Positions 1 to 9,285 of a DNA stretch of 39,224 nucleotides are shown here, piece after piece. The translations under genes and the position numbers were made by a program. The DNA is from an uncultured Bacilli bacterium (GTDB lineage Bacteria > Bacillota_I > Bacilli_A > RF39 > UBA660), in contig CALVRR010000017.1 of the NCBI GenBank assembly GCA_944358705.1, positions 1-39,224 of the forward strand, given 5' to 3'. Within the stretch, counting starts at the first letter, position 1, and every line of letters starts with the position of its first letter. The notes under the pieces are model-generated. The model was not told the origin of the DNA, searched no databases, and saw only the letters and a program-made list of their open reading frames with translations.

Positions 1-124
1 CACCTGTACAATACAGACTTAAATATTCATAAAATTAATCTTTTTATTTAGTGAGTACTTGACGGGTACTATTATCATAGAGTTTCTTTTTTTTCATGTT
101 TAAAATTTCTATATTCATAATTTT

Positions 125-781
125 TTATTTTTGCTTTAAAAAAAATTCTAATTTAGAGGATACATTCTCATATTCCGCATCTACTCTTACATAATATACT
201 CCTTTTTCGTTGATATAAGGCGTAATGTTCTTTATAAACTTACCATCATACATCTCTTTTTCTGGTTTTCCATTTTTTCTTATATATAGATTAGTATAAA
301 CAGTATCATGATTCTTTCTTTCATAAAAATTATCTTCAACCTGACACTCTATTTGTCGCTCTTTGTTTTTGGAGTAGCAACTATATGATTCTATAGTAAG
401 AACATATTTTTTGTCCTCAGGAACAAGATAATATATACTATCAGAATCTACTCCAAGAAAGGTATCCTTATGGTATGCATTAAAATAAAGAAAAAAAGGA
501 ACAACAACCGTACGATAATGATCAATAACTTGAACAGTAATAGGTGTTTTATTTACAGTTACTTTATATAATCTGTTTTTAGAGTACTCAAAAGGACTAT
601 TAAATTCAATAGTTCCTATAATAACTTTAAATAGAATAATACCAATTAAAATAATAAATACAACTTTTTTCTTAGACTTTTTGCTCTCTTTTACAGTAGA
701 ATTATAATCAACCAATACTTTTTCAGAGTCTACTTTTGCATCTTTAATCATTTCCTCTTTACTATAATAGAATTTTTTCAT
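125..781 (-). CDS. Hypothetical single-pass membrane protein
   Basis: I do not recognise a family. The 218-residue protein has a charged cytosolic N-terminus (about residues 1-38, Lys-rich just before the membrane), one hydrophobic segment at about 39-58, and a C-terminal region of about 160 residues that is polar, rich in Tyr and Lys, and predicted extracytoplasmic. The positive charge before the hydrophobic segment fits an N-in, C-out topology. No lipobox is visible, so it is a signal-anchor rather than a lipoprotein. The start is supported by a GGTGG ribosome binding site about 9 bases upstream on the minus strand and an extended -10 (TGC-TATAAT) at 814-822. It is transcribed away from uvrB and is probably monocistronic. 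Bases 1-124 beyond its stop hold nothing I can assign. Confidence 0.7.
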   Translation of the reverse strand: MKKFYYSKEEMIKDAKVDSEKVLVDYNSTVKESKKSKKKVVFIILIGIILFKVIIGTIEFNSPFEYSKNRLYKVTVNKTPITVQVIDHYRTVVVPFFLYFNAYHKDTFLGVDSDSIYYLVPEDKKYVLTIESYSCYSKNKERQIECQVEDNFYERKNHDTVYTNLYIRKNGKPEKEMYDGKFIKNITPYINEKGVYYVRVDAEYENVSSKLEFFLKQK

Positions 782-813
782 TTTATTACCACCGTATAAA
801 TTAATTATTATTT

Positions 814-822
814 ATTATAGCA
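814..822 (-). promoter_or_regulatory. Extended -10 promoter of the hypothetical membrane protein
   Basis: On the minus strand TGC is followed directly by TATAAT, about 33 bases upstream of the start codon. No good -35 is visible at 17 bases, which is typical of extended -10 promoters. Confidence 0.5.
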
Positions 823-940
823 TTATATTAAGACTTATAAAAGGTAAAGAACAGAAACATAATTATATCGGACTTAAATAGGAATTTAGATATTTCTAAG
901 TTATACAGATGAAAACCTCAAAGACACCTCTTTACATTTC

Positions 941-969
941 TTGTTTTATGAAAAAATAAGTGTTAAAAT
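941..969 (+). promoter_or_regulatory. Sigma-A promoter of uvrB
   Basis: TTGTTT (941-946) and TAAAAT (964-969) are separated by 17 bases. Transcription would start near 976, leaving a leader of about 95 bases before uvrB. I found no LexA-type box here, unlike upstream of uvrA. Confidence 0.55.
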
Positions 970-1070
970 AGGTTAATAAAAACGGTCTAGTATTATTAAA
1001 AATGGTATTGGAAAATATCAAATAGATACGATTTTTCTGTTTAATCATAATTCATAACAAGGAGGTCAAA

Positions 1071-3023
1071 ATGTTTAAATTAGAGTCAAAATTCAAACCA
1101 TCTGGAGATCAACCGGAAGCGATTAAAGAATTAGTAGAAGGCATTAAAGAAGGCAAGAAAGAACAGGTATTGCTAGGAGCAACAGGTACCGGAAAAACAT
1201 TTACAATCGCGAATGTCATAAAAGAAGTAAACAAGCCTACGTTAGTTTTAGCTCACAATAAAACCCTTGCTGGGCAACTTTATTCAGAACTTAAAGAGTT
1301 GTTTCCAGAAAACCGTGTGGAATATTTTGTTTCGTACTACGACTATTACCAACCAGAGGCCTATGTTCCTTCAACAGATACTTATATTGAAAAAGATTCT
1401 TCTATTAATGATGAAATAGATGAACTTCGTCATGCAGCAACTAGTAGTTTGTTATCTCGAGATGATGTTATTGTGGTTGCTAGTGTTTCCTGCATTTATG
1501 GTATTGGAGAAGTAGAGGAATATAGAAATAAAATGTTGACACTATCGGTAGGAGAAGAGGTAGAAAGAAATGAAATATTAACAAAGTTAGTAGAAATGAT
1601 GTATGAACGAAATGACTTGGATTTTAAACGTGGAACATTCCGAGTACGTGGAGATATTGTAGAAATCATTCCTGCTTATCAAAACACAACAGGGTACCGA
1701 GTAGAATTCTTTGGTAACGAAATTGATAGAATTAGCGAAATTGATACATTAACAGGCGCAATTATATCTAATAAAAAGAATGTTAGCCTTTTTCCGGCCA
1801 GTCACTTCGTAGTTAGTGATGGTAAATTAAAAGCTGCTATTGTCCGTATTAAAGAAGAATTAAAAGATAGATTAAAGGAATTAAAAGACAATAATAAACT
1901 ACTAGCAGCAGAGCGTCTAGAACAAAGAACAAACTACGATATTGAAATGTTAGAAGAAACCGGATTTTGTTCTGGTATTGAAAACTATTCTGCTCCAATG
2001 GCTGGAAGAAAAAAAGGAGAAACACCAACAACGTTGATGGATTTCTTTCCCAAGGATTATTTATTAGTAGTAGATGAATCTCATGTGACACTACCTCAGG
2101 TAAGAGGAATGTACAACGGAGATAGAGCCAGAAAAATGAATCTTGTGGAATATGGGTTCCGTCTACCAAGTGCTCTAGATAATAGGCCATTAAAATATGA
2201 TGAATTTGAGAAAAAAATTAATCAAGCTATCTATGTATCTGCTACTCCTGGAGATTTAGAATTAGAACATACAGGAGGAAAATTTGTAGAACAAATTATT
2301 CGTCCAACAGGACTATTAGATCCAACAATCGAAGTAAGAAAAACTGAAGGACAAATTGATGACTTAGTCGGTGAAATTAAAGATAGAATTGAAAAGAACG
2401 AAAGAGTCTTAGTAACAACACTAACGATTCGTATGTCAGAAGAACTAACAAATTACCTAAAAGAATTAGATATCAAAGTAGCGTATCTTCATTCTGAAAT
2501 AAAAACATTAGAACGTCTTCAAATTATTCATGACCTACGTGTTGGAAAGTATGACGTAGTAGTTGGTATTAACTTATTAAGAGAAGGAATTGATATTCCG
2601 GAAGTATCCCTTATTGCGATATTAGATGCGGATAAAGAAGGATTCTTACGTAGTACTAGAAGCTTAATTCAAACAGTAGGACGTTGTGCAAGAAATGCCA
2701 GTGGACATGTCATTATGTACGGAGATAAAATTACAGACTCTATGAAAGAGACAATAGAAGAAACCGCAAGACGTAGGAAAATTCAAGAAGAATTTAACAA
2801 AAAACATGGTATTACTCCACAAACCATAAAAAAAGAAATCAGGGAAGTAATCAGTAATGTGGATGAAAAAGCTTCAGAAAAACCAAAGAAGATGACCAAG
2901 AAAGAATTTGCGAAGACAGTAGATGTCATTGAAGAAGAAATGAGAGAAGCAGCCAAAGCATTAGACTTTGAACGTGCTATGGAATTACGTGATATCTTAT
3001 TTGAAATGAAAGCAGGAAATTAA
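1071..3023 (+). CDS. uvrB: Excinuclease ABC subunit B (UvrB)
   Basis: This is the DNA-damage recognition helicase of nucleotide excision repair. It receives DNA from UvrA, verifies the lesion and recruits UvrC for incision. The 650 residues compare with about 660 in Bacillus. Visible motifs are Walker A GATGTGKT (residues 36-43), the damage-probing beta-hairpin [12 protein letters not shown] (about 90-103), a Walker B-type DESH box (335-338), the helicase motif region [13 protein letters not shown], the arginine-containing QTVGRCARN motif, and a C-terminal UVR coiled coil (about 608-643) that contacts UvrC. An AAGGAGGT ribosome binding site at 1059-1066 fixes the start. The gene is followed one base later by an unknown gene and then a radical SAM gene, with a terminator before uvrA. 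uvrB and uvrA are therefore not directly co-transcribed here. Confidence 0.98.
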   Translation: MFKLESKFKPSGDQPEAIKELVEGIKEGKKEQVLLGATGTGKTFTIANVIKEVNKPTLVLAHNKTLAGQLYSELKELFPENRVEYFVSYYDYYQPEAYVPSTDTYIEKDSSINDEIDELRHAATSSLLSRDDVIVVASVSCIYGIGEVEEYRNKMLTLSVGEEVERNEILTKLVEMMYERNDLDFKRGTFRVRGDIVEIIPAYQNTTGYRVEFFGNEIDRISEIDTLTGAIISNKKNVSLFPASHFVVSDGKLKAAIVRIKEELKDRLKELKDNNKLLAAERLEQRTNYDIEMLEETGFCSGIENYSAPMAGRKKGETPTTLMDFFPKDYLLVVDESHVTLPQVRGMYNGDRARKMNLVEYGFRLPSALDNRPLKYDEFEKKINQAIYVSATPGDLELEHTGGKFVEQIIRPTGLLDPTIEVRKTEGQIDDLVGEIKDRIEKNERVLVTTLTIRMSEELTNYLKELDIKVAYLHSEIKTLERLQIIHDLRVGKYDVVVGINLLREGIDIPEVSLIAILDADKEGFLRSTRSLIQTVGRCARNASGHVIMYGDKITDSMKETIEETARRRKIQEEFNKKHGITPQTIKKEIREVISNVDEKASEKPKKMTKKEFAKTVDVIEEEMREAAKALDFERAMELRDILFEMKAGN

Positions 3024-3024
3024 T

Positions 3025-3729
3025 ATGAATAATAATATATTATTAAAAGAATTAAAAAATAAACAAAAAGTGCATGAAATATTCCACCGACAAACAGAAC
3101 ACGATTTAAAATTGCTAGCAAAATTTATTGAAAGAGATTATCCAGAAGATATATTGTTAGATTTTGATCCAGAAGAGTATTGGACTAAAGTATCACCAAT
3201 TTCTTGGAATCAAGCAAATAAATATCTTGTAGGTGATAAAAAAGATTACCAATTAATAAAACAAGAAGAATTAAAAGTCCTAGATCACTATGTAACATTA
3301 AAAATATTAGAAAGTCTTTCCCAAAAAGATTCCGAATTAAAGGTGTTTTTTAATAAAGACGATTTAGAAATATTTACCTCTGGAAATACAGAAAAATACG
3401 AAGAGAGAAAAGATAAATTATATACAAGTGAAGATCTAAAAGAAATTTTAAAATGTGATGAAAATGCACCATCAAGAGTTCATTTTATTATGAATGGAAT
3501 CAAATCAGACAGACTTTGTGACGTCATTAGTACGTACTTAGACCATGATACTCCTTTCGCAACCAGAATCTATCTAGCACCAAATGGATTTTATACAGCT
3601 CAAGTAGAACAGAATGGGAAGAAAGAATATCTGTGGGCAGTATATGATTACCTAGATTTTTATGATGGCAGAGAAGGAACAAAGGCTAGACCATATGGAA
3701 AGAAAAAAGGACAAAAGAAAAATGGATAA
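3025..3729 (+). CDS. Unknown protein co-transcribed with uvrB
   Basis: I do not recognise this 234-residue protein. It has no signal peptide or membrane segment and is rich in Lys, Glu and Asp. It is probably cytosolic, with a helical N-terminal half and a more beta-like C-terminal half (YLAPNGFYTAQVEQNGKKEY region). The C-terminus is strongly basic (GKKKGQKKNG). The start lies one base after the uvrB stop with an AGGAAA ribosome binding site inside uvrB, so translation is probably coupled. Its stop overlaps the start of the following radical SAM gene by 8 bases (ATGgaTAA), so the two are likely made together. A shared job, for example substrate or scaffold for the radical SAM enzyme, is possible but speculative. 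Confidence 0.8.
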   Translation: MNNNILLKELKNKQKVHEIFHRQTEHDLKLLAKFIERDYPEDILLDFDPEEYWTKVSPISWNQANKYLVGDKKDYQLIKQEELKVLDHYVTLKILESLSQKDSELKVFFNKDDLEIFTSGNTEKYEERKDKLYTSEDLKEILKCDENAPSRVHFIMNGIKSDRLCDVISTYLDHDTPFATRIYLAPNGFYTAQVEQNGKKEYLWAVYDYLDFYDGREGTKARPYGKKKGQKKNG

Positions 3730-4552
3730 GTATAAAAAAGTCTATATCGAAATAACAAATTCTTGTAATTTAAATTGTTCTTTTTGTTCCCCGGTGAAAA
3801 AAGAAAAACGATTTATGACAGAAGAGGAATTTGAACATGTTTTAGAAGAAGTTTCGAAAGTTACTAAAGTAATATACCTACATGTGAAAGGAGAACCATT
3901 ACTTCATCCTAAAATAATTGACTTTTTAAAATTAGCGGAAAAATATAATCTAAAAGTAAATTTAACAACAAACGGAACTCTATTTCCGAAATTAGTAGAA
4001 AAATTAAAAGACTGTAAAGCTCTACATAAAATCAATTTTTCTCTTCATTGTGAACAAAATATTCCAAACTATGAAGAAGAAATATTTAAAAACGTACAAA
4101 AATTATCCCCAGATACTGTGATTATTTATCGGTTATGGACCTTACAAAACAATAAATTAGATGAAAAGTCCACAAAAACAGTGGAAAAACTAGAAAAATA
4201 TTACGAATTATCCCCAGAAACGGTGGATAAACTAAAAACTGAAAACAATGTAAAAATTTCTTCCACAATTTATGTGGATAAAGATAATGAATTTATTTGG
4301 CCAGAAATTACAAGTTACAAAAGTTGTGGATATTGTCATGCCTTAAAAACACAAATTGCAATATTAGTAGATGGGACCGTGGTACCCTGTTGTCTAGATA
4401 GTAATGGTATAATAGACTTAGGAAATATTTATAAAGAATCCATAGAAGAAATACAAAATAAAGAAAGATATCAAAAGTTAAAAAAATCTTTTCAAGACCG
4501 AAAACCAGAAGAAAAACTATGTCAGTCTTGTACATTCAAAGAAAGAAAATAA
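3722..4552 (+). CDS. Radical SAM/SPASM-type protein
   Basis: This is a predicted iron-sulfur enzyme that cleaves S-adenosylmethionine to start radical chemistry. The N-terminus carries the cluster motif CNLNCSFC (CX3CX2C), followed by a GEPLLHP element resembling the family's GGEP motif. The C-terminus has further cysteines in a SPASM/twitch pattern (CGYC, VVPCCLD, CQSC) that would bind auxiliary clusters. The substrate cannot be read from the sequence. I chose the ATG at 3722 (276 residues). An in-frame ATG 60 bases upstream lies inside the preceding gene without a ribosome binding site, whereas an AAAAAAGGA stretch precedes 3722. The gene sits between uvrB and uvrA and ends in a terminator. 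Relatives include peptide-maturing and tRNA- or protein-modifying enzymes, so only the superfamily is certain. Confidence 0.88.
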   Translation: MDKYKKVYIEITNSCNLNCSFCSPVKKEKRFMTEEEFEHVLEEVSKVTKVIYLHVKGEPLLHPKIIDFLKLAEKYNLKVNLTTNGTLFPKLVEKLKDCKALHKINFSLHCEQNIPNYEEEIFKNVQKLSPDTVIIYRLWTLQNNKLDEKSTKTVEKLEKYYELSPETVDKLKTENNVKISSTIYVDKDNEFIWPEITSYKSCGYCHALKTQIAILVDGTVVPCCLDSNGIIDLGNIYKESIEEIQNKERYQKLKKSFQDRKPEEKLCQSCTFKERK

Positions 4553-4558
4553 CAACGA

Positions 4559-4597
4559 TAAAAAGAGAATGAATAATAAGCATTCTTTTTTCTTTTG
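4559..4597 (+). terminator. Rho-independent terminator after the radical SAM gene
   Basis: The inverted repeat AGAATG (4566-4571) and CATTCT (4581-4586), with a 9-base loop, is preceded by an A-run and followed by TTTTTCTTTT. It separates the uvrB operon from uvrA. Confidence 0.75.
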
Positions 4598-4602
4598 TTC
4601 GA

Positions 4603-4630
4603 TTGACGAACAAATGTTTCTTGCTATAAA
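4603..4630 (+). promoter_or_regulatory. Sigma-A promoter of uvrA operon
   Basis: TTGACG (4603-4608) and TATAAA (4625-4630) are 16 bases apart, with an overlapping TAAAAT at 18 bases. The spacer contains a LexA-type box. A second TATAAT at 4674-4679 lies too close to the start codon and has no -35. Confidence 0.65.
4607..4620 (+). promoter_or_regulatory. LexA (DinR/Cheo) box in the uvrA promoter
   Basis: CGAACAAATGTTTC matches the published Bacillus SOS consensus CGAACRNRYGTTYC at every position. It overlaps the end of the -35 hexamer and the spacer, where bound LexA would block RNA polymerase. The match is read directly from the sequence. That LexA acts here is an inference, since lexA is not in the window. 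Confidence 0.8.
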
Positions 4631-4697
4631 ATAAGTATGCACAAAGTTAATATTAAAAAATGAAAAGTTATGTTATAATATGTGGCAGGTGAAGTAT

Positions 4698-7511
4698 ATG
4701 GATAAAATTATTGTGAAAGGTGCAAGAGAAAATAATTTAAAAAATATAAATATAGAAATTCCCAAAAATAAATTAGTGGTTATGACTGGAGTATCCGGAA
4801 GCGGAAAGAGTAGTCTTGCTTTTGATACAATTTATGCAGAAGGTCAAAGAAGATATGTGGAAAGTCTTTCTGCTTACGCCAGACAATTCTTAGGTGGTAG
4901 TGAAAAACCAGATGTCGATAGTATTGAAGGGTTATCCCCAGCAATTAGTATTGATCAGAAAACAACAAACAATAATCCTAGATCAACCGTTGGTACGGTA
5001 ACAGAAATTTATGATTATTTAAGGTTGATATTTGCTCGTGTCGGAGTTCCTTACTGTCCAAATCATCATATTCCTATATCTAGTCAAAGTGTAGAAGAAA
5101 TGACAAATAAACTACTAGAATACCCAGAAGGAACCAAAATAATTATTATGGCTCCTGTTGTTCATGGTGAAAAAGGTACCCAGAAAGATTTATTAGAAAG
5201 TCTACGTAAAGAAGGTTATATTCGAGTTCGTGTGGATGATGAGATGATGGATTTATCGGAGGATATTACACTAGATAAAAATAAAAAACATAAAATAGAT
5301 GTAATAATAGACCGTCTAATTATTAAAGAAGGAATAAGATCAAGATTATTTGAAGCAATCGAATCTGCTACTAAATTGGCAGAAGGAAAAGTAGTAATAG
5401 ATGTATTAGGAGAAAATAAAAAAGAAATCGTTTTATCCGAATCATTTGCTTGTCCTTACTGTGAATTTTCTCTACCAGAGTTAGAACCAAGAATATTCAG
5501 TTTTAATGCACCATATGGAGCTTGTCCAGATTGTAAAGGACTAGGAATAAAATCAAAAATTGATGAGGATTTAATTATTCCAGACAAAGATAAATCTATT
5601 GTGGAAGGATGTATAAAAACATTAACAGACGATCCAGAAGGATTAGATTATCAAAAACTAGAATGTGTTTGTAAGCATTATAAAATAGATATGACAAAAC
5701 CTTGGAAATCTCTAACGAAAAAACAACAAAATATGATTCTTTACGGTTCCGATGAAGTAATTCATTTTCATTATTCTTCCAAAAGTGGAAATAAGTACAA
5801 TAGCAGAGATTTCTATGAAGGTATTATTAACAACTTAGAAAGAAGATACATGGAAACGAGTTCTACTTGGATTAGAGAATGGTTAGAAAATTATATGGTA
5901 GAGCACACTTGTGAAACTTGTCACGGAGCACGTCTTACTGACGATGTGCTATCTGTAAAAATAAATGGAAAAAATATTTATGAAGTAACTCAGATGAGTA
6001 TTAAAGAACTAATTCCTTTCTTTGATAACCTAAAGCTATCGGAAGAAAAGAAAGAAATTGCAAAGTTAGTAATCAAAGAAGTTCAAGATCGCCTACATTT
6101 TTTAGCAAACGTTGGACTAGAATATTTAACTCTAAGTAGAAGTGCAGGAACTTTATCAGGAGGAGAAGCTCAACGTATCCGTTTAGCAACACAAATTGGT
6201 TCGCACTTAACTGGTGTATTATATGTCTTGGATGAACCAAGTATCGGACTTCATCAAAGAGATAATGAAAAGTTAATTAATTCCATGTTAGAAATGAGAG
6301 ATTTAGGAAACACTTTAATTGTTGTAGAACATGATACAGACACCATGTTAGCTTGTGATTATCTAGTAGACATTGGACCGGGTGCAGGGGATCATGGTGG
6401 AAGAATAGTAGCGGCTGGAACTCCAGAAGAAGTTATGAAAAATGAAAATAGTTTAACGGGACAATATTTAAGCGGAAAGAAATGTATTGAAATTCCAAAA
6501 ACAAGAAGAAAAGGCAATAAAAAATTCTTAAAAATAAAAGGAGCTGCCGAGCACAACCTAAAAAATATAGATGTAGATATTCCGCTAGGAACTTTCACTT
6601 GTGTAACAGGAGTATCCGGAAGTGGAAAGAGTAGTTTAGTAAATGAAATACTTTGTAAGGCTGTAGCTTCCAAGATTTATCATTCAAAAGAAAAACCAGG
6701 AAAACACAAAAAGATTCTGGGCTTGGACAACATTGATAAAATTGTTGCAATTTCTCAAAATCCAATCGGTAGAACTCCAAGATCAAATCCCGCAACATAT
6801 ACTGGCGTATTTGATGATATTCGTACCTTATTTACGACTACCAAAGAGGCTAAAATGTATGGCTTTGAAAAAAACAGGTTCTCATTTAATGTGAAAGGAG
6901 GACGCTGTGAAGCTTGTCGTGGAGATGGAGTAAAGAAGATAGAAATGCACTTTCTACCAGACGTTTATGTTCCTTGTGAAGTGTGTCATGGAACAAGATA
7001 TAATCGTGAAACTTTAAACATAAAGTATAAAGGGAAAAACATTGCAGAAGTACTAGATATGAGAGTATCAGAAGCATTAGAATTTTTCTCAAACGTACCA
7101 AAAATAAAAAACAAACTACAAGTATTAGAAGATGTAGGACTAGGGTATATTAAATTAGGACAGCCAGCACCAACTTTATCTGGAGGAGAAGCAGAGCGTG
7201 TTAAACTTGCAAAGGAATTACAAAAGAAGGCAACAGGAAAGACCTTGTTTGTCCTAGACGAACCAACCACGGGACTACATACCGACGATATCAAGCGTTT
7301 ACTTGCAATTTTACAGAAAATAGTAGATAATAAAGATACAGTGGTTGTGATTGAACACAATTTAGATGTAATCAAAGTTGCAGACTATATTATTGATTTA
7401 GGACCAGAAGGTGGAGATGAAGGAGGACATATTGTCGCAACCGGTACTCCAGAAGAAGTAGCAAAAGTAAAAGAATCCTATACAGGACAGTTCTTAAAGA
7501 AAATATTATAA
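4698..7511 (+). CDS. uvrA: Excinuclease ABC subunit A (UvrA)
   Basis: This is the damage-sensing ATPase of nucleotide excision repair; a UvrA dimer loads UvrB onto lesions. Two ABC modules are visible, each with Walker A (GVSGSGKSS) and a signature (LSGGEAQRIRLA, LSGGEAERVKLA) followed by an LDEP Walker B. Zinc-binding cysteine pairs occur at CPYC/CPDC, in the insertion (CETC) and at CEAC/CEVC. I prefer the ATG at 4698 (937 residues, MDKIIVKGARENNLKN, as in typical UvrA) to the in-frame ATG at 4680, because AGGTGA precedes 4698 while 4680 abuts an AT-rich stretch without a ribosome binding site. The LexA box upstream predicts SOS induction. lgt follows 15 bases after the stop without a terminator. 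Confidence 0.98.
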   Translation: MDKIIVKGARENNLKNINIEIPKNKLVVMTGVSGSGKSSLAFDTIYAEGQRRYVESLSAYARQFLGGSEKPDVDSIEGLSPAISIDQKTTNNNPRSTVGTVTEIYDYLRLIFARVGVPYCPNHHIPISSQSVEEMTNKLLEYPEGTKIIIMAPVVHGEKGTQKDLLESLRKEGYIRVRVDDEMMDLSEDITLDKNKKHKIDVIIDRLIIKEGIRSRLFEAIESATKLAEGKVVIDVLGENKKEIVLSESFACPYCEFSLPELEPRIFSFNAPYGACPDCKGLGIKSKIDEDLIIPDKDKSIVEGCIKTLTDDPEGLDYQKLECVCKHYKIDMTKPWKSLTKKQQNMILYGSDEVIHFHYSSKSGNKYNSRDFYEGIINNLERRYMETSSTWIREWLENYMVEHTCETCHGARLTDDVLSVKINGKNIYEVTQMSIKELIPFFDNLKLSEEKKEIAKLVIKEVQDRLHFLANVGLEYLTLSRSAGTLSGGEAQRIRLATQIGSHLTGVLYVLDEPSIGLHQRDNEKLINSMLEMRDLGNTLIVVEHDTDTMLACDYLVDIGPGAGDHGGRIVAAGTPEEVMKNENSLTGQYLSGKKCIEIPKTRRKGNKKFLKIKGAAEHNLKNIDVDIPLGTFTCVTGVSGSGKSSLVNEILCKAVASKIYHSKEKPGKHKKILGLDNIDKIVAISQNPIGRTPRSNPATYTGVFDDIRTLFTTTKEAKMYGFEKNRFSFNVKGGRCEACRGDGVKKIEMHFLPDVYVPCEVCHGTRYNRETLNIKYKGKNIAEVLDMRVSEALEFFSNVPKIKNKLQVLEDVGLGYIKLGQPAPTLSGGEAERVKLAKELQKKATGKTLFVLDEPTTGLHTDDIKRLLAILQKIVDNKDTVVVIEHNLDVIKVADYIIDLGPEGGDEGGHIVATGTPEEVAKVKESYTGQFLKKIL

Positions 7512-7526
7512 GGTAAGAGGTAAAGT

Positions 7527-8312
7527 ATGGATAAAGTAGCGTTAGATTTAGGGGTAGTTCAGATATACTGGTATTCTATTTTTATATTTTTAGGAATGCT
7601 AGTAGCTTGTTTTGTAATATACAAAGAATCCAAAAAAAGAGGAATCGATGAAGATTTCTTAGTAAATTTAACGTTTAATGCAATAATTTTAGGAATTATT
7701 GGAGCCAGACTTTATTATGTATTATTCAATCTACCCTATTATTTAGAGAATCCTCTAGAAATATTAGAAATTTGGAATGGTGGACTTGCCATTCATGGTG
7801 GAATAATTGCTGGTTTATTATTTATTATTTACTATTGTAAAAAACATGAAGTAAATATTTGGAAAATGTTAGATATTATTGTTGTAGGATTAATCATTGC
7901 CCAAGCAATTGGAAGATGGGGAAATTTTTTCAACAGTGAAGCATACGGACCAATCACTACCGCAGCCGATTTAAAATCTCTAGGCATACCTCAATTTATA
8001 ATTAATGGTATGTACATCCTTGGAGATTATCGTCAACCAACATTCTTTTATGAATCAGTTTGGTGTTTCTTTGGTTTTTGTGCCATGCTTTTAATTCGAA
8101 AATACAAATATTTAAAAATAGGACAATTAACTGGATTCTATTTACTTTGGTATGGAATAATTCGATTGATTATCGAAGGAATGAGAACAGATTCTTTAAT
8201 GTTAGGACCGATAAAAATGGCCCAATTAGTTTCGATAGTCTTTATAATTGCCGGAATAATAATTTTTATAAGAAGTGTGAGAAAAAAGGAAAATGACTTA
8301 TACAATACATAA
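7527..8312 (+). CDS. lgt: Prolipoprotein diacylglyceryl transferase
   Basis: This is the membrane enzyme that transfers diacylglycerol from phosphatidylglycerol to the lipobox cysteine of prelipoproteins, the first step of lipoprotein maturation. The 261-residue, largely hydrophobic protein has several membrane segments, the GGLAIHGGIIAG element with the conserved His, and the Lgt signature GRWGNFFNSEAYG containing the essential Arg. A second conserved stretch, YGIIRLIIEGMRTD, lies near the C-terminus. The ribosome binding site is AGAGGT. The gene sits between uvrA and yvcK as in many Bacillota, but hprK, its common upstream neighbour, is absent here. Confidence 0.96.
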   Translation: MDKVALDLGVVQIYWYSIFIFLGMLVACFVIYKESKKRGIDEDFLVNLTFNAIILGIIGARLYYVLFNLPYYLENPLEILEIWNGGLAIHGGIIAGLLFIIYYCKKHEVNIWKMLDIIVVGLIIAQAIGRWGNFFNSEAYGPITTAADLKSLGIPQFIINGMYILGDYRQPTFFYESVWCFFGFCAMLLIRKYKYLKIGQLTGFYLLWYGIIRLIIEGMRTDSLMLGPIKMAQLVSIVFIIAGIIIFIRSVRKKENDLYNT

Positions 8313-8330
8313 GTAGAAAGGATGATTTAG

Positions 8331-9284
8331 ATGCATAAAAAAGTAGTTATCTTTGGTGGGGGAACAGGTCTATCTTATCTATTAAAAGGTTTAAAAGACT
8401 TTCCAGTAGATATTACAGCAGTAATTACAGTATCGGATAACGGAAAATCAACAGGCCAATTAAGAAAAGAATTTAATACACCAGCAGTAGGGGACATTAG
8501 AAAAGTAATTACGGCATTATCAGGAATAGACGAGCCTATCAAAAAAATGATGGAATATCGTTTTCGTACTTCGAGCGATTTAAATGGTCACGCTACGGGA
8601 AACCTAATATTAACATCTTTATTAGATATTACAGGATCCTTAAAAGAGTCAATTGCTTCCCTAAGTAAACTATTAGATGTAAAGCATACCGTATTACCAA
8701 TATCAGAAGACTCATCCTTAACTTTAATGGGACTAGATAAAGACGGCCTTGTTATAGAAGGAGAAGATGAAATCACAAAAGCTCATCATAAATTTGAAAA
8801 AATTTATTATAAAGAAGAACCAAGAGTATTACCAGAAGTTTTAACAGCAATCAAAGAAGCGAATTTAATTATTTTCAGTATGGGTAGTCTATATACGAGT
8901 ATCTTACCAAATATTATTTGCAAAGATGTACAAAACGCATTAATAGAAGCGAAAGCCCCTATTATGTATTTATGCAACTCCGTAACACAACCAGGAGAAA
9001 CCGATGATTTCACAGTAGGAGATCATATCAATATGTTAAATAAACATCTAAAAACAAGAAAGATAGATGTTGTAATTGCGAGTAATTCAAAAATAGATCA
9101 TAAAATAGCTGAAAAATATTATACTGAAGAATATAAAACGCCGGTGAAAATAGATTATGAACAATTAAATGAAATGGGAGTAGAGTTAATTGCAGAAGAC
9201 TTAATCAATATTGAAGATAATACTATCAGACATAACAGTCTAAAATTAAGTACTCTGATTTTTAACTATCTAATGAGGGATTAA
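8331..9284 (+). CDS. yvcK: YvcK/GlmR-type UDP-sugar-binding regulator (CofD-like)
   Basis: This protein has a CofD-like Rossmann fold. Its Bacillus relative binds UDP-GlcNAc, is needed on gluconeogenic carbon sources and stimulates cell-wall precursor synthesis. The 317 residues equal the Bacillus length. The nucleotide-binding glycine loop GGGTGLSYLLKGL lies near the N-terminus, followed by a TVSDNGKSTG stretch. An AAAGGATGA ribosome binding site precedes the ATG. It is followed one base after its stop by whiA, the usual pairing. rapZ, which normally precedes yvcK, is missing. Confidence 0.94.
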   Translation: MHKKVVIFGGGTGLSYLLKGLKDFPVDITAVITVSDNGKSTGQLRKEFNTPAVGDIRKVITALSGIDEPIKKMMEYRFRTSSDLNGHATGNLILTSLLDITGSLKESIASLSKLLDVKHTVLPISEDSSLTLMGLDKDGLVIEGEDEITKAHHKFEKIYYKEEPRVLPEVLTAIKEANLIIFSMGSLYTSILPNIICKDVQNALIEAKAPIMYLCNSVTQPGETDDFTVGDHINMLNKHLKTRKIDVVIASNSKIDHKIAEKYYTEEYKTPVKIDYEQLNEMGVELIAEDLINIEDNTIRHNSLKLSTLIFNYLMRD

Positions 9285-9285
9285 A

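Noticed and set aside
1..124. A possible small hairpin (AGTACT/GGTACT near 55-70) as a terminator
   Set aside because: The stem is short, the T-rich stretch is too far away, and no gene ending there can be seen.
1849..2190. Minus-strand open frame inside uvrB, and similar frames inside other genes
   Set aside because: They mirror the codon structure of strong plus-strand genes, lack ribosome binding sites and show no protein features of their own.
3662..3721. An earlier in-frame ATG for the radical SAM gene
   Set aside because: It lies inside the preceding gene without a ribosome binding site, and the added residues do not resemble the family. The ATG at 3722 has a purine-rich site and overlaps the upstream stop.
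4599..4613. GTTCG-N5-CGAAC palindrome as an inverted LexA box
   Set aside because: The order and spacing are wrong for LexA (CGAAC-N4-GTTC). The adjacent 4607-4620 sequence is the exact consensus and explains the CGAAC.
4674..4682. TATAAT at 4674-4679 as the uvrA promoter, with ATG at 4680 as start
   Set aside because: No -35 at a suitable distance, and transcription would begin inside the gene. The upstream promoter with the LexA box and the ATG at 4698 with AGGTGA fit better.
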